DNA of 64,000 bases from NCBI RefSeq assembly GCF_011290505.1, contig NZ_JAANPV010000001.1, positions 310,001-374,000 on the forward strand, read 5' to 3'. The notes beneath the pieces were generated by a model. The model did not search any database, had not been told where the DNA came from, and was given only the letters and a program-made list of their open reading frames with translations. This stretch comes from Paenalcaligenes suwonensis (GTDB lineage Bacteria; Pseudomonadota; Gammaproteobacteria; Burkholderiales; Burkholderiaceae_B). Positions 32,805 through 41,117 of this stretch are shown in pieces (the first letter of the stretch is position 1; every line of letters begins with the position of its first letter). Both the position numbers and the translations under genes were made by a program.

Positions 32805-33903
32805 TCTAATGGTTTTTCCTCTCGCGTTTATGCTGTTTTTTATTGTGGCCGAAATGTTTGTGCTGCAATGGCAGGGTAGGGGCTCAGAGTACAGCTGGAA
32901 AGACACCATCTTGAACCTAAATTCTGGGCATGTGGTGCTATGGCTGTTCCGTGGTTTTGAAGTATTTGCCTTTGGCTGGGTAGCCAGCCATTGGAGCCTA
33001 GGCGTTATTTCTAGCTGGCCTACCGTATGGCAGTGGGTGTTTGGCTTTATTGTGTGGGACTTTTGTTTCTACGTACTGCATTACACGCATCACAAAATAG
33101 GGTTGCTGTGGGCCATTCATGAGGTGCATCACGAAGGGCGTTATTTCAACGTGTCGTTGGGGGCGCGTAACTCGTGGTATTCGTCGTTAAGCTCGGTTCC
33201 ATTCTTTATTTGGATGGCATTTTTGGGGCTACCGGTAGAAATATTCCTCGTGGTCTCTACCTTCCATTATGGCGTGCAGTTGTTTAACCATAATGCGGTG
33301 ACACCGCGTACCCCATGGCTGGAAGCATTCATGGTGACGCCTAACCATCACCGCGTGCACCATGGCGATCATCCGGTGTATCACGACACCAATTTTGGTG
33401 GCACGTTTCTCATCTGGGATAAGTTGTTTGGTACCTATAAAACGGCACAGCCTGAATACCCCTTGTGCTATGGCGTAACGGGGCACGATGCCTCTACCAA
33501 CCCTGTACACACCAATCACGACCCACTGCGTCGCTGGTTACGAAAACCGGTGTTACCACGCTCAGCCATGACGGTTGAATGGCCAGCATGGGTGATTGCG
33601 ACAGCCGGGGTGGGGCTGTTTGTCGTGGTGCTGTTGTATGTGGCGGGGGATGGCTACTGGGAGACGTGGCAGCAATACTCGATTTTTGCACTATTGGTAC
33701 TAGGGACTGTCGCCATAGGGGGGCTTTCAGAGGGTAGAAACTGGGCGCGTTGGGGCTGGTTTGCAGTAGTAGCGGGGCTAGCCATTTGGGTCATAGGCGT
33801 ATTGGCGTGGCACCAATGGTATTGGTGGTTATGTTTGGGTGGTTTAGGCCTACATGCCTTGTGGGTGCTGTGGCATAGACCGTCGCCAGTAGCGTCATCA
33901 TGA
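32791..33903 (+). CDS. Fatty acid hydroxylase / sterol desaturase superfamily protein
   Basis: This approximately 370-residue integral membrane di-iron enzyme has the three histidine clusters of the superfamily: HYTHH (residues 97-101), HEVHH (110-114) and HHRVHH (186-191), embedded in hydrophobic segments. After the catalytic domain come four more membrane helices (about residues 270-365), making it longer than the usual 250-300 residues. The family hydroxylates or desaturates lipid chains with oxygen. The preferred start is GTG 32791 with AGAGG six bases before it, overlapping the PAP2 gene by 14 bp; ATG 32761 and 32809 are alternatives. It is the last gene of the lipid cluster, 27 bp before the usher gene. 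Confidence 0.83.
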   Translation: MTQINLMVFPLAFMLFFIVAEMFVLQWQGRGSEYSWKDTILNLNSGHVVLWLFRGFEVFAFGWVASHWSLGVISSWPTVWQWVFGFIVWDFCFYVLHYTHHKIGLLWAIHEVHHEGRYFNVSLGARNSWYSSLSSVPFFIWMAFLGLPVEIFLVVSTFHYGVQLFNHNAVTPRTPWLEAFMVTPNHHRVHHGDHPVYHDTNFGGTFLIWDKLFGTYKTAQPEYPLCYGVTGHDASTNPVHTNHDPLRRWLRKPVLPRSAMTVEWPAWVIATAGVGLFVVVLLYVAGDGYWETWQQYSIFALLVLGTVAIGGLSEGRNWARWGWFAVVAGLAIWVIGVLAWHQWYWWLCLGGLGLHALWVLWHRPSPVASS

Positions 33904-33930
33904 TCCAGTAAAGCGACTCGCACAGAGCAG

Positions 33931-36414
33931 ATGAATAAGCTATTTCGTGTTCTCGTGCTGTGTGGTGTGGTGAGTGCAGGTGGGTTGCTCACGGCAGGTA
34001 GCGCGGTGTCGCAGCCATTGCCTGATTGGGTAGCACAAGAAGTAGAACAACTTAATCAAGCCGACGTGATGGTGCCGGATGGCGGGGTGATTCCCGGTAG
34101 TTATGGCATGCACTTGTACGTGAATAATAAGCTGGTCGATGTGCTGGAGATTCCATTTGCACAAAAGGGCCAGGGCGACCAACGTAAACTGCTGCCGTGT
34201 TTATCTGAAGACACCTTGAGCAATGCCGGGATTTGGTTATTCAAACCCGCTACGTTTCAAAGCGGTGAACGTGCGTGCTTAGACTTAGATAAGCTACGCT
34301 ACATTTCCTACAAAGCCGATTGGGATGATCGTTCGTTGCTGCTAACAGTGCCGCAAACCTACGTAGATAGCCACAAGCTGCGTCAGGTGGAAGAGGGGAT
34401 GTGGGACGATGGAATAGACAATGTCTTCCTGAACTACGCTTACTCGGCTTCACAAAATGCCAATAAACGAGAGCAATATTTGAACGTACGCCCCGGCATT
34501 AATATTGGGGCATGGCGCTACCGGAATTACTCGGTTTGGCATAAAGACGATGTGAAGCAAAGCTGGGAAAACCTAAACAACACCCTGTCACGAAACATAC
34601 GTTCGTGGCACAGCGAGTTAGTGTTGGGCGATGTGTATTCCTCTGCCACAGTGTTTGACTCTATACAGTTTAGGGGCGTGATGCTGCAAAGTAGCGAGCA
34701 GATGCGCCCCGTCTCTGAGCGTAATTATGTGCCGGCAGTAAGCGGGGTTGCCAGCACAGACGCGCGGGTAACCATACGGCAAAACGGCCAAGTGGTGTAC
34801 CAAAGTTCTGTGCCCGCTGGGCACTTTACGATCACTGATTACTCACCGGCGAGTTATGGTGGGAATCTGCACGTTACTGTGCAAGAGTCTGACGGTAGTA
34901 CCAATGAGTTTATTGTGCCTTTTGCCTCCGTACCTATCTTGGAGCGTAAAGGGGGCGTGAAATACAGTGTTTCGGCTGGCCGCTACTTGGAAGATAGTTG
35001 GGATGGTGCGCACCACAATGTGGGGCAGGCCGAGCTAGTGTATGGCCTAAGCGACTACACCACGCTATATGGTGGGGCGCAGGTAACTGGTGATTACCGT
35101 GCTGCATCCATGGGGCTAGGGTTGAACTTAGGGCAGTTTGGCGCATTGTCTAGCGGGGTGAAGTATGCGCGATATGACACCCGTCACGAGGGTACACGTA
35201 GTGGGCGCGCGTTGGTCGTAGACTATGCCAAGGGAGTCACGAGCACGAACACGCGTTTCTCGTTTAGCTTGCAACAGCAACTGGATAAAAATTACCTGAA
35301 CTTTAAAGATGCTATTGCTTTTGATAGACCTGCCGATCAGGAAAAAAACCGTATAGGTGCATCGGTGGTGCAAGGCTTACCCGATAGTTTGGGGGCACTT
35401 AACGCCGACATGGTGTATCAACGATTTAGCAGCGGGCGTGATATTCGTTCGTTAAGTGTGGGCTACACGGGCACCTACAAAGGCATCAATTATGGTTTGT
35501 ATTTCCGGCGCTATCAGGACACTGGCCGCGAGCGCAGTGCCTTGGCATCGGCCGAGCGTGGCCGTAACTCTAGCGAAGTGATGCTGACTCTCAGTATTCC
35601 GCTGTCGCGCAAAGGGGAAAATAGTCTGCGGGCAGGCTATACGGTGAGCCACAACAACGAGGGTGGTGTAGATCAAAGTGTGCGCTTAGATGGTGATGCC
35701 TATGACAAACGACTGGGTTGGGGTGTGCAACAAGGTTTTGGTACGCAGGGTGTGGGTAATTACGGTGGTGTAAACGCGGTTTATAAAGGTGGTTTTGGTG
35801 AGGTCAATGCGGCGTACTCGTATGCACGGCATAATCACAGCACCTTGAGTTACGGGGTAATGGGCGCGGTGACGGCGTCCGAATATGGCGTGGTGTTTTC
35901 CCACCCGTTGTCCGAGGCCAATGTGATGGTTATTGCCCCCGACGCCGAAGGCATTCGGGTGTTAAATGGGGTGAATGTACATACTGATGAAGATGGCTTG
36001 GCTGTAGTGCCCGGCTTGTCGGCCTACCGCAATAACACCATTAGGTTAGATAGCCGTTCATTGCCTCTGAATGTAGACGTGAGCAGGCTCTCGCAGACCG
36101 ATTTGTATCCTACTAAAGGGGCGTTGGTGCTGGCCGAGTTTCAGACTACGCGGGGGTATAAAATCATGCTGCTGCTGGAAAATCAGGAAGTACCTTCGGG
36201 AGCCAGGGCCTATCTAGAAGGGGAGCTAGGTCAGTATTTCACCGTAGGGGCTTTTAACCAGTTATACATGGTGTCGCCATCCCCTGCGGGAAAGCTCGCG
36301 ATCTTTTGGATGGAAGGCGAGACCTGGCAGCAGTGCTTTGTGGATTTTGATGTGTCCAATACCGAAACCCATAATGACATACATCTGGTTAAAGCGAATT
36401 GTCAGCCTGAGTAG
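33931..36414 (+). CDS. Outer-membrane fimbrial usher protein (FimD/PapC type), orphan
   Basis: This 827-residue protein has a signal peptide (about residues 1-28, ending in AVSQP) and the usher architecture: an N-terminal domain (SYGMHLYVNNKLVDV, LLPCLSEDTLSNAGIW), a large beta-barrel with plug (NYVPAVSGVASTDARVTIRQ, SSVPAGHFTITDYSP, DGSTNEFIVPFASVPILER), and C-terminal domains with PTKGALVLAEFQTTRGYKI. Ushers assemble chaperone-delivered pilins at the outer membrane. Two points are odd: no chaperone or pilin gene lies anywhere in the window, and the FN..FL motif that normally starts the mature protein and binds the chaperone is absent, being replaced by a short acidic segment. Its last 26 bp overlap the convergent ABC-F gene. 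It lies 27 bp behind the lipid cluster. Confidence 0.9.
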   Translation: MNKLFRVLVLCGVVSAGGLLTAGSAVSQPLPDWVAQEVEQLNQADVMVPDGGVIPGSYGMHLYVNNKLVDVLEIPFAQKGQGDQRKLLPCLSEDTLSNAGIWLFKPATFQSGERACLDLDKLRYISYKADWDDRSLLLTVPQTYVDSHKLRQVEEGMWDDGIDNVFLNYAYSASQNANKREQYLNVRPGINIGAWRYRNYSVWHKDDVKQSWENLNNTLSRNIRSWHSELVLGDVYSSATVFDSIQFRGVMLQSSEQMRPVSERNYVPAVSGVASTDARVTIRQNGQVVYQSSVPAGHFTITDYSPASYGGNLHVTVQESDGSTNEFIVPFASVPILERKGGVKYSVSAGRYLEDSWDGAHHNVGQAELVYGLSDYTTLYGGAQVTGDYRAASMGLGLNLGQFGALSSGVKYARYDTRHEGTRSGRALVVDYAKGVTSTNTRFSFSLQQQLDKNYLNFKDAIAFDRPADQEKNRIGASVVQGLPDSLGALNADMVYQRFSSGRDIRSLSVGYTGTYKGINYGLYFRRYQDTGRERSALASAERGRNSSEVMLTLSIPLSRKGENSLRAGYTVSHNNEGGVDQSVRLDGDAYDKRLGWGVQQGFGTQGVGNYGGVNAVYKGGFGEVNAAYSYARHNHSTLSYGVMGAVTASEYGVVFSHPLSEANVMVIAPDAEGIRVLNGVNVHTDEDGLAVVPGLSAYRNNTIRLDSRSLPLNVDVSRLSQTDLYPTKGALVLAEFQTTRGYKIMLLLENQEVPSGARAYLEGELGQYFTVGAFNQLYMVSPSPAGKLAIFWMEGETWQQCFVDFDVSNTETHNDIHLVKANCQPE

Positions 36415-38029
36415 GCAACAGTTCTGCGAGTTGCCATCCACTCTCCGTGGCAGTGAGTTGGTGGCTCAGAGCCAACTGTGCCAAGAAATGCTCATCGTGC
36501 GAGACCACCATTACGCCACCATGATAGTGACGTAGCATGTGCTCTAAGGCTTGCAGTGCGGGTAAGTCTAGGTGGTTGCTAGGCTCGTCTAACAACAGTA
36601 GTTGAGGCGGCTCATCGGCATACAACAAGCAGGCTAAGGCGGCCTTAATACGTTCGCCGCCGCTTAATTGTGCGACAGGCAAAGCTATACGTTGGCTATC
36701 TAAACCCAGATGCACTAGTTGCGTGCGTAGTGTGCCTTCGGCTGTTTTGGGAGCGGCGTCGCGTAGCTGCTCTAGTACGTTGCGTTGTGGGTCTAGGGTG
36801 TGCAGTTGTTGATCCAAATAGGCAAAGGGCACGGAGACGTGGCTACTTCCCGAGAGTGGCGTGATTTGCCCAGCAATCACTTTGAGTAGCGTGGATTTTC
36901 CACAGCCGTTTGGGCCTACAACGGCGACGCGTTGGCGTCCGTATAAGGTGAAATCAATAGCGCGCAAGGCCGTGTTCCCGTACGGCAGGGCTACGTCGCT
37001 GAGGGTGACCAGCCGCTGTTGGGAGGCAGTGCTGCTGTGCACAGCGTGTATGGCGGTGATGCTTTCTTGTGTGAGTTGTTGTTGCGCTGCCTGTAAATGT
37101 TGTCCTACTTGTTGCAGTCGTGCGGCTTGTTGTTGGTGTATGCGACCAGCAGAGCTTTCACTGCGTTCTTTTTGCCTATCGAGCAAAATTTTCGCTTGAT
37201 TGGCCTCTTTGCCTTGTTTGTTGCCTTTGGCCTGACGCTTAGCTTGGCGTTCTTGCAGCATGTGCTGCTGTTTGGTTTCTTGCTTGTGGGTATGTTGTAG
37301 GTGCTCTAGCGCTTGTGTGGCGGCAGCGTGGGCGATGGCTTTTTGCTCGCTGTAGAACGCATAGTTACCGCCATATCGGTGTAGGCCAGTGGGGGTAAGT
37401 TCCACAATAAGATCCATCGTGTTCAGTAGCGCTCTATCGTGGCTAATCACAAGCAAGCCATGGGGCCAGTGCTGTAATTGCTGCTGCAGGGCTAGTCGGC
37501 TTTCACGGTCTAAATGGTTGGTGGGCTCATCCAGAATCAGTAGGTCGGCATTACTTAGCATGGCACCTGCTAAAGCAAGGCGCATGCATTCGCCACCACT
37601 AAGGTGTTGTGCCATGCTGTGAGCGTGTAGGTGTGCCAGTTCAGCCTGTTCTAACGCGTTATGCAACTGTTGGCGTATATCCCAGCGATCAGCCAGTGTG
37701 TCGAAGTGGTGGCTGTCGCTGCTACCGGCTTCTATGTGTTCTAACGCGGTGAGCACATGCGCTATCCCCAACAGCGAGGCCACGGTGGTGGTGCTTGAAA
37801 GAGGAATATGCTGGGGTAAGTAGTGTACCGAGCCCATACGCTGACATTGTCCGTGGCTGGTGGATAGTTCGCCTGCCATGATGCGGGCCAATACACTTTT
37901 ACCCACGCCGTTTCTGCCTATGAGGCCGGTGCGTAGTGCGTCTAGGCTGAGGTGTAGATCAGAAAAAAGGGTGCGGCCATCGGGCAAGTTATAGCCCAAG
38001 CCTGTCAGTACTAGATAAGGAGGTGTCAT
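36389..38029 (-). CDS. ABC-F family ATPase
   Basis: This approximately 546-residue soluble protein has two ABC nucleotide-binding domains and no membrane segments. The first has GLIGRNGVGKS, LSGGECMRLALAGAM and LLILDEPTNHLD; the second has AVVGPNGCGKS, LSGGERIKAALACLL and LLLLDEPSNHLD. The linker between them is long, charged and Gln/Lys-rich (residues about 230-330), as in ABC-F proteins, which act on the ribosome as translation factors or in antibiotic protection. It is shorter-armed and more divergent than Uup or EttA, and no specific name is justified. The start is put at ATG 38029 (MTPPYLVLTGLGY), which matches the family N-terminus; an in-frame ATG at 38056 would add nine residues. It overlaps the usher gene end by 26 bp tail to tail. 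Confidence 0.88.
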   Translation of the reverse strand: MTPPYLVLTGLGYNLPDGRTLFSDLHLSLDALRTGLIGRNGVGKSVLARIMAGELSTSHGQCQRMGSVHYLPQHIPLSSTTTVASLLGIAHVLTALEHIEAGSSDSHHFDTLADRWDIRQQLHNALEQAELAHLHAHSMAQHLSGGECMRLALAGAMLSNADLLILDEPTNHLDRESRLALQQQLQHWPHGLLVISHDRALLNTMDLIVELTPTGLHRYGGNYAFYSEQKAIAHAAATQALEHLQHTHKQETKQQHMLQERQAKRQAKGNKQGKEANQAKILLDRQKERSESSAGRIHQQQAARLQQVGQHLQAAQQQLTQESITAIHAVHSSTASQQRLVTLSDVALPYGNTALRAIDFTLYGRQRVAVVGPNGCGKSTLLKVIAGQITPLSGSSHVSVPFAYLDQQLHTLDPQRNVLEQLRDAAPKTAEGTLRTQLVHLGLDSQRIALPVAQLSGGERIKAALACLLYADEPPQLLLLDEPSNHLDLPALQALEHMLRHYHGGVMVVSHDEHFLAQLALSHQLTATESGWQLAELLPTQADNSL

Positions 38030-38273
38030 GCGCGAATCCGTAATAATGCCGTACATTCCCCGCTAAATAGGGGGAGCGAAAACAGGCCGTCAGAAACTGA
38101 ACAGCGGCATTACTGGCGCATGGGCGTAGTACCTCGATGGGGGATAACAAGTTTTAGTATAGGGTGATGAAAGTGTCACTGTCTAGAACTTGTCGTGTAT
38201 GCTTGGCAAAATCCCTAGCTAAGGACAAGGGTACGGTAGAGAACCGCTGAATCCATTCCACTGTGGTGTTTGC

Positions 38274-38993
38274 ATGTCATCGAATAACGATCAGAAAAGA
38301 AATTGGCAAAGTGATGTAGAAAAGGCCTTAAACGTGGTCACTATCATTTTGACCATCGTATTGATTATCTGTATTTCTTTGGAGACCTTCGAGGGTGAGT
38401 TGTCCCAAGGGCGCTCCATTTATCTCACCATACAGTTTTGGATTTGCGGCTATTTCTTACTGGATTTTCTGATTCTATTCTTGTTGGCAAAAAACAGAAG
38501 AAGGTTCTTCTGGCGCTACTTTATAGTGATCTTCCTGTCTATTCCGTACCTGTATATTTTCGAGTATTTCTCTATAGATTTCTCGCACGAAGTGACGTAT
38601 TTACTGCGCTTTGTACCCGTTCTGCGTGGGGGCGCTGCGTTGGTGGTGTTGACGCGTATTGTGGTGCGTAACAGCATTACCAGTTTGTTTATTTCGTATA
38701 TTGTGATTTTCTTCTCGCTGATTTATTCGCAAACTCTGATTTTTTATATTTTTGAAGTGGGCGTGAATAAGCAGGTGAAAGATTATTACGATGTCTTATG
38801 GTGGGCTGCCATGATGGTGACCACCGTAGGTTCAGACATCATTGCGCAAACGCCTATAGGCAAAGTCTCAGCCACGACTTTGGCGGTGATTGGGATGACG
38901 ACTTTCCCCATTTTCACCGTCTATATCACGTCTGTTATTCAGCGGCTGAATCAGGCGGATGAAAAAGTGCCGGTAGCACAGCGCGACAATTAA
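38274..38993 (+). CDS. Voltage-gated-like ion channel (potassium channel fold, unusual filter)
   Basis: This 239-residue inner-membrane protein has six hydrophobic segments. The fourth region (LLRFVPVLRGGAALVVLTRIVVR) bears spaced arginines like a voltage sensor, and a pore loop lies between the last two helices. The pore reads WWAAMMVTTVGSD (residues 176-188), where canonical potassium channels have TVGYGD; here the filter is TVGSD, with Tyr-Gly replaced by a single Ser. The short cytoplasmic tail has no RCK domain. It stands alone with its own terminator. Potassium is the default guess for the ion, but the altered filter makes this uncertain. Confidence 0.8.
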   Translation: MSSNNDQKRNWQSDVEKALNVVTIILTIVLIICISLETFEGELSQGRSIYLTIQFWICGYFLLDFLILFLLAKNRRRFFWRYFIVIFLSIPYLYIFEYFSIDFSHEVTYLLRFVPVLRGGAALVVLTRIVVRNSITSLFISYIVIFFSLIYSQTLIFYIFEVGVNKQVKDYYDVLWWAAMMVTTVGSDIIAQTPIGKVSATTLAVIGMTTFPIFTVYITSVIQRLNQADEKVPVAQRDN

Positions 38994-38995
38994 TA

Positions 38996-39022
38996 AGGGG
39001 GCGCATAAAGCGCCTCTTTTAA
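38996..39022 (+). terminator. Terminator after ion channel gene
   Basis: GGGGCGC-ATAAA-GCGCCTC pairs as a 5-7 bp GC-rich stem and is followed by TTTT, directly after the channel stop codon. Confidence 0.65.
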
Positions 39023-39107
39023 AAGCTTTACTTTCTTTTACCGCATACTCAGAACGTGTCCGTTACACTCGGGTGGTTACATTGTTGCCCGAGGTGGAAA
39101 AACTGTT

Positions 39108-39656
39108 ATGCGCTGGAGACTCAGAGCCTGCGTAACACGTCATACTACGCGTGCCCTATGGCTAGGTTTAGCCGGATGGATGCTGTCCGGTTGCAGCTCC
39201 ATGCTAACCGAAGGAAGTGGTGCTGCTGCCGGTATAGCTGGGGTAGCGATTGCTGACCAAATCACCGATAACGCGGCGGTAGCCACGGGTATAGGTCTAG
39301 GTGTGCAAGCGGCCACACGTGCCGGGGTGCAATACCTGCAACGCACTACTCGCGCTGAAGAGCAAGATGCCATTGCACTGGCCGCCAGCACTTTGCAAGT
39401 AGGTGATGTAGCCGAGTGGCAGGTCAGCCATAACATCCCCATAGAAGAAGATGCTTACGGCCAAGTAACGGTGAGTAGGTTGATGGGCGGTGTAGGGCTG
39501 CAATGCAAAGAAGTGGTGTTTTCCGTAGTGTCGGTAGAGGCGGACGACCCTGAGCGTGCGCAAGCTTTTTATGTCAGTACTATCTGCCAAGATGGTGAGG
39601 TATGGCGTTGGGCGAATGCTGAACCTGCGACATCGCGATGGGGCTCATTGCAATGA
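39108..39656 (+). CDS. Outer-membrane-type lipoprotein of unknown function, paralogue 1
   Basis: This 182-residue protein has a lipoprotein signal with lipobox LSGC (lipidated Cys29) followed by Ser-Ser, which predicts outer-membrane sorting. A glycine/alanine-rich stretch comes next (GAAAGIAGVAIADQ, TGIGLGVQAATRAG), resembling glycine-zipper segments, then a mixed domain with AEWQVSHNIPIEEDAYGQVT, CKEVVFSVVSVE and STICQDGEVWRWANAEPATS RWGSL. The same order of features recurs in the next gene, so the two are tandem paralogues. I do not recognise a named family. The stop overlaps the start of the next gene by 2-4 bp, so they are co-transcribed. Confidence 0.78.
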   Translation: MRWRLRACVTRHTTRALWLGLAGWMLSGCSSMLTEGSGAAAGIAGVAIADQITDNAAVATGIGLGVQAATRAGVQYLQRTTRAEEQDAIALAASTLQVGDVAEWQVSHNIPIEEDAYGQVTVSRLMGGVGLQCKEVVFSVVSVEADDPERAQAFYVSTICQDGEVWRWANAEPATSRWGSLQ

Positions 39657-40150
39657 TGAGATGGCGCGCCTGGGTCTGTGTAGGGGCCGTAGCAACGAGC
39701 TTATTATCCGGCTGCGCATCGTCTAGCATTGGTAGCACCGTAGGTGCGGTAACCGGTGTGGTGGGGAGTGCGATTACTGCCAACCCAGCCATAGGTTTTA
39801 GTATGGGGGTGACTGCGCAAGCCGCGACCGATGCGTTTGTGAAATACGTGCTGCGTGAATGGCAAAACGACCAACAAAACTACATGGCAAATTTGGCGGG
39901 TAGCTTAGCCATAGGCCAGACTGTAGCGTGGGAAGTATCGAATACCATTCCCTACGGCAACGAGAAAGGGACATTAGAAGTGGTGCGCGACATTGATAAT
40001 GCACTCGCACGCTGTAGGGAAGTGGTGTTTACGGTGGATGGCGAGGAAGGCCAAATCCTGCCGTATGTCACCTCCATTTGCCACTACCAAGGGCAGTGGC
40101 ATTGGGCGGTGGCAGAGCCTTCTGTTGAGCGCTGGCAGGGCCTGCACTAG
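39653..40150 (+). CDS. Outer-membrane-type lipoprotein of unknown function, paralogue 2
   Basis: This 165-residue protein begins MMRWRAWVC and has lipobox LLSGC with lipidated Cys21. Its plan mirrors the upstream gene: Ser-rich start, a Gly/Ala/Val zipper-like region (IGSTVGAVTGVVGSAI), then VAWEVSNTIPYGNEKGTLEV, CREVVFTVDGEEGQ, TSICHYQGQWHWAVAEPSVERW. Matching blocks in both are WEVS/WQVS-N-IP, C(K/R)EVVF-V, TSIC/STIC and W-WA-AEP---RW. A disulphide between the two conserved cysteines is possible. The start is placed at ATG 39653, overlapping the previous stop as ATGA. No function is known; the pair may act together in the outer membrane. Confidence 0.78.
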   Translation: MMRWRAWVCVGAVATSLLSGCASSSIGSTVGAVTGVVGSAITANPAIGFSMGVTAQAATDAFVKYVLREWQNDQQNYMANLAGSLAIGQTVAWEVSNTIPYGNEKGTLEVVRDIDNALARCREVVFTVDGEEGQILPYVTSICHYQGQWHWAVAEPSVERWQGLH

Positions 40151-40152
40151 CG

Positions 40153-40611
40153 TTATTTATACGATTCTAAAAACAGTGAGCACAGGGCTTGCATACCTGC
40201 TTCGTCTTTTGCAGTGAAGCGAGCCAGAAGTGGGCTGTCTACATCCCATACTCCTACCAGTTCACCGTGGCGTACCAGCGGTACCACCAGTTCAGAATTA
40301 GAGTCTGCATCACAGGCGATGTGGCCATCAAAGGTGTGTACGTCGTCTACGCGTTGAACGCGGCGAGTGGCCGCAGCGGTGCCACATACACCTTTGTTTA
40401 GCGCTATACGTATACAGGCAGGTTTGCCTTGGAAAGGCCCTAACACCAGTTCTTTGCCATCAAAAAAATAAAAACCTACCCAGTTCAGACCGGGGATGGC
40501 GTTGTAGACCAGTGCAGTGAGATTAGCCGCATTGGCAATTTTGTCGTGCTCGCCTTCGAACAAGCCTTTGGCTTGGGCCAGCAACGAATCGTAATCGGTG
40601 TCAGGCATCAT
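40153..40611 (-). CDS. msrC: Free methionine-(R)-sulfoxide reductase (GAF domain)
   Basis: This 152-residue protein is a single GAF domain of the fRMsr (YebR) kind, which reduces free L-methionine-R-sulfoxide in the cytoplasm. NWVGFYFFDGKELVLGPFQG and PACIRIALNKGVCGTAA are family blocks, and the three cysteines used in catalysis and resolving are present: two in the above and one in GHIACDADSNSELVVP. DVDSPLLARF closes the domain. The start could be either of two adjacent ATGs (40611 or 40608). The gene ends 3 bp from the convergent lipoprotein gene. Confidence 0.92.
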   Translation of the reverse strand: MMPDTDYDSLLAQAKGLFEGEHDKIANAANLTALVYNAIPGLNWVGFYFFDGKELVLGPFQGKPACIRIALNKGVCGTAAATRRVQRVDDVHTFDGHIACDADSNSELVVPLVRHGELVGVWDVDSPLLARFTAKDEAGMQALCSLFLESYK

Positions 40612-40703
40612 GAGGGTTTCCCATGCAGAAGTCAGAAAGCTGTATTGTAACGCGTGAGATTTTGCGTGAGCGTGAGGGTGTGTATCAGTGTTTTAAACAG
40701 GGG

Positions 40704-40738
40704 TAATAAAGACGCCCCTTCTACAACAGAAAGGGCGT
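40704..40738 (-). terminator. Terminator of the amine-oxidase operon
   Basis: On the minus strand ACGCCCTTTCT-GTTGT-AGAAGGGGCGT forms an 11-bp stem (one G-U pair) followed by CTTTATT, 10 bp after the RidA stop. It closes the nine-gene operon that begins at 48967. Confidence 0.75.
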
Positions 40739-40748
40739 AGGGCCTAGC

Positions 40749-41102
40749 TTATACCGCAGCAGAAACGATGATTTCTACCAGCAGTTCTGGTGCAGCCAGT
40801 TTGGCTTCGCAGGTAGCGCGTGTAGGCATGTTGGCTTTGTCGGCCCATTCGCCCCACACCACGTTCATGCCAGCGAAATCGCGATCAATGTCTTTCAACC
40901 AGATTTGTACGTTCAACAAACGGGATTTGTCGGTACCGGCTTGTGCTAGGTAGCCATCGATTTTTTGCAGCACTTCACGTGTTTGTGCACCAATGTCGCC
41001 GCTACGATCAGAAGCAGTCACACCGGCAACGTGTGCTACACCACCGTGAATCACAATACGGCTAAGGCGTTCGTTACTATCAATGCGTTGAATATCGCTC
41101 AT
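40749..41102 (-). CDS. RidA/YjgF-family protein
   Basis: This 117-residue protein is of the RidA superfamily, which hydrolyses reactive enamine/imine intermediates released by amino-acid oxidation. The C-terminal signature RATCEAKLAAPELLVEIIVSA keeps the key arginine and the terminal glutamate, and AGVTASDRSGDIGAQTREVL is typical. It is the last gene of an operon of FAD-linked amine oxidases, 15 bp after one of them, so clearing imines produced by those enzymes is its natural role. The assignment to the superfamily is firm; whether it is RidA proper or one of the Rid1-7 subgroups is open. Confidence 0.92.
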   Translation of the reverse strand: MSDIQRIDSNERLSRIVIHGGVAHVAGVTASDRSGDIGAQTREVLQKIDGYLAQAGTDKSRLLNVQIWLKDIDRDFAGMNVVWGEWADKANMPTRATCEAKLAAPELLVEIIVSAAV

Positions 41103-41117
41103 GAGATTTCCTATAGA

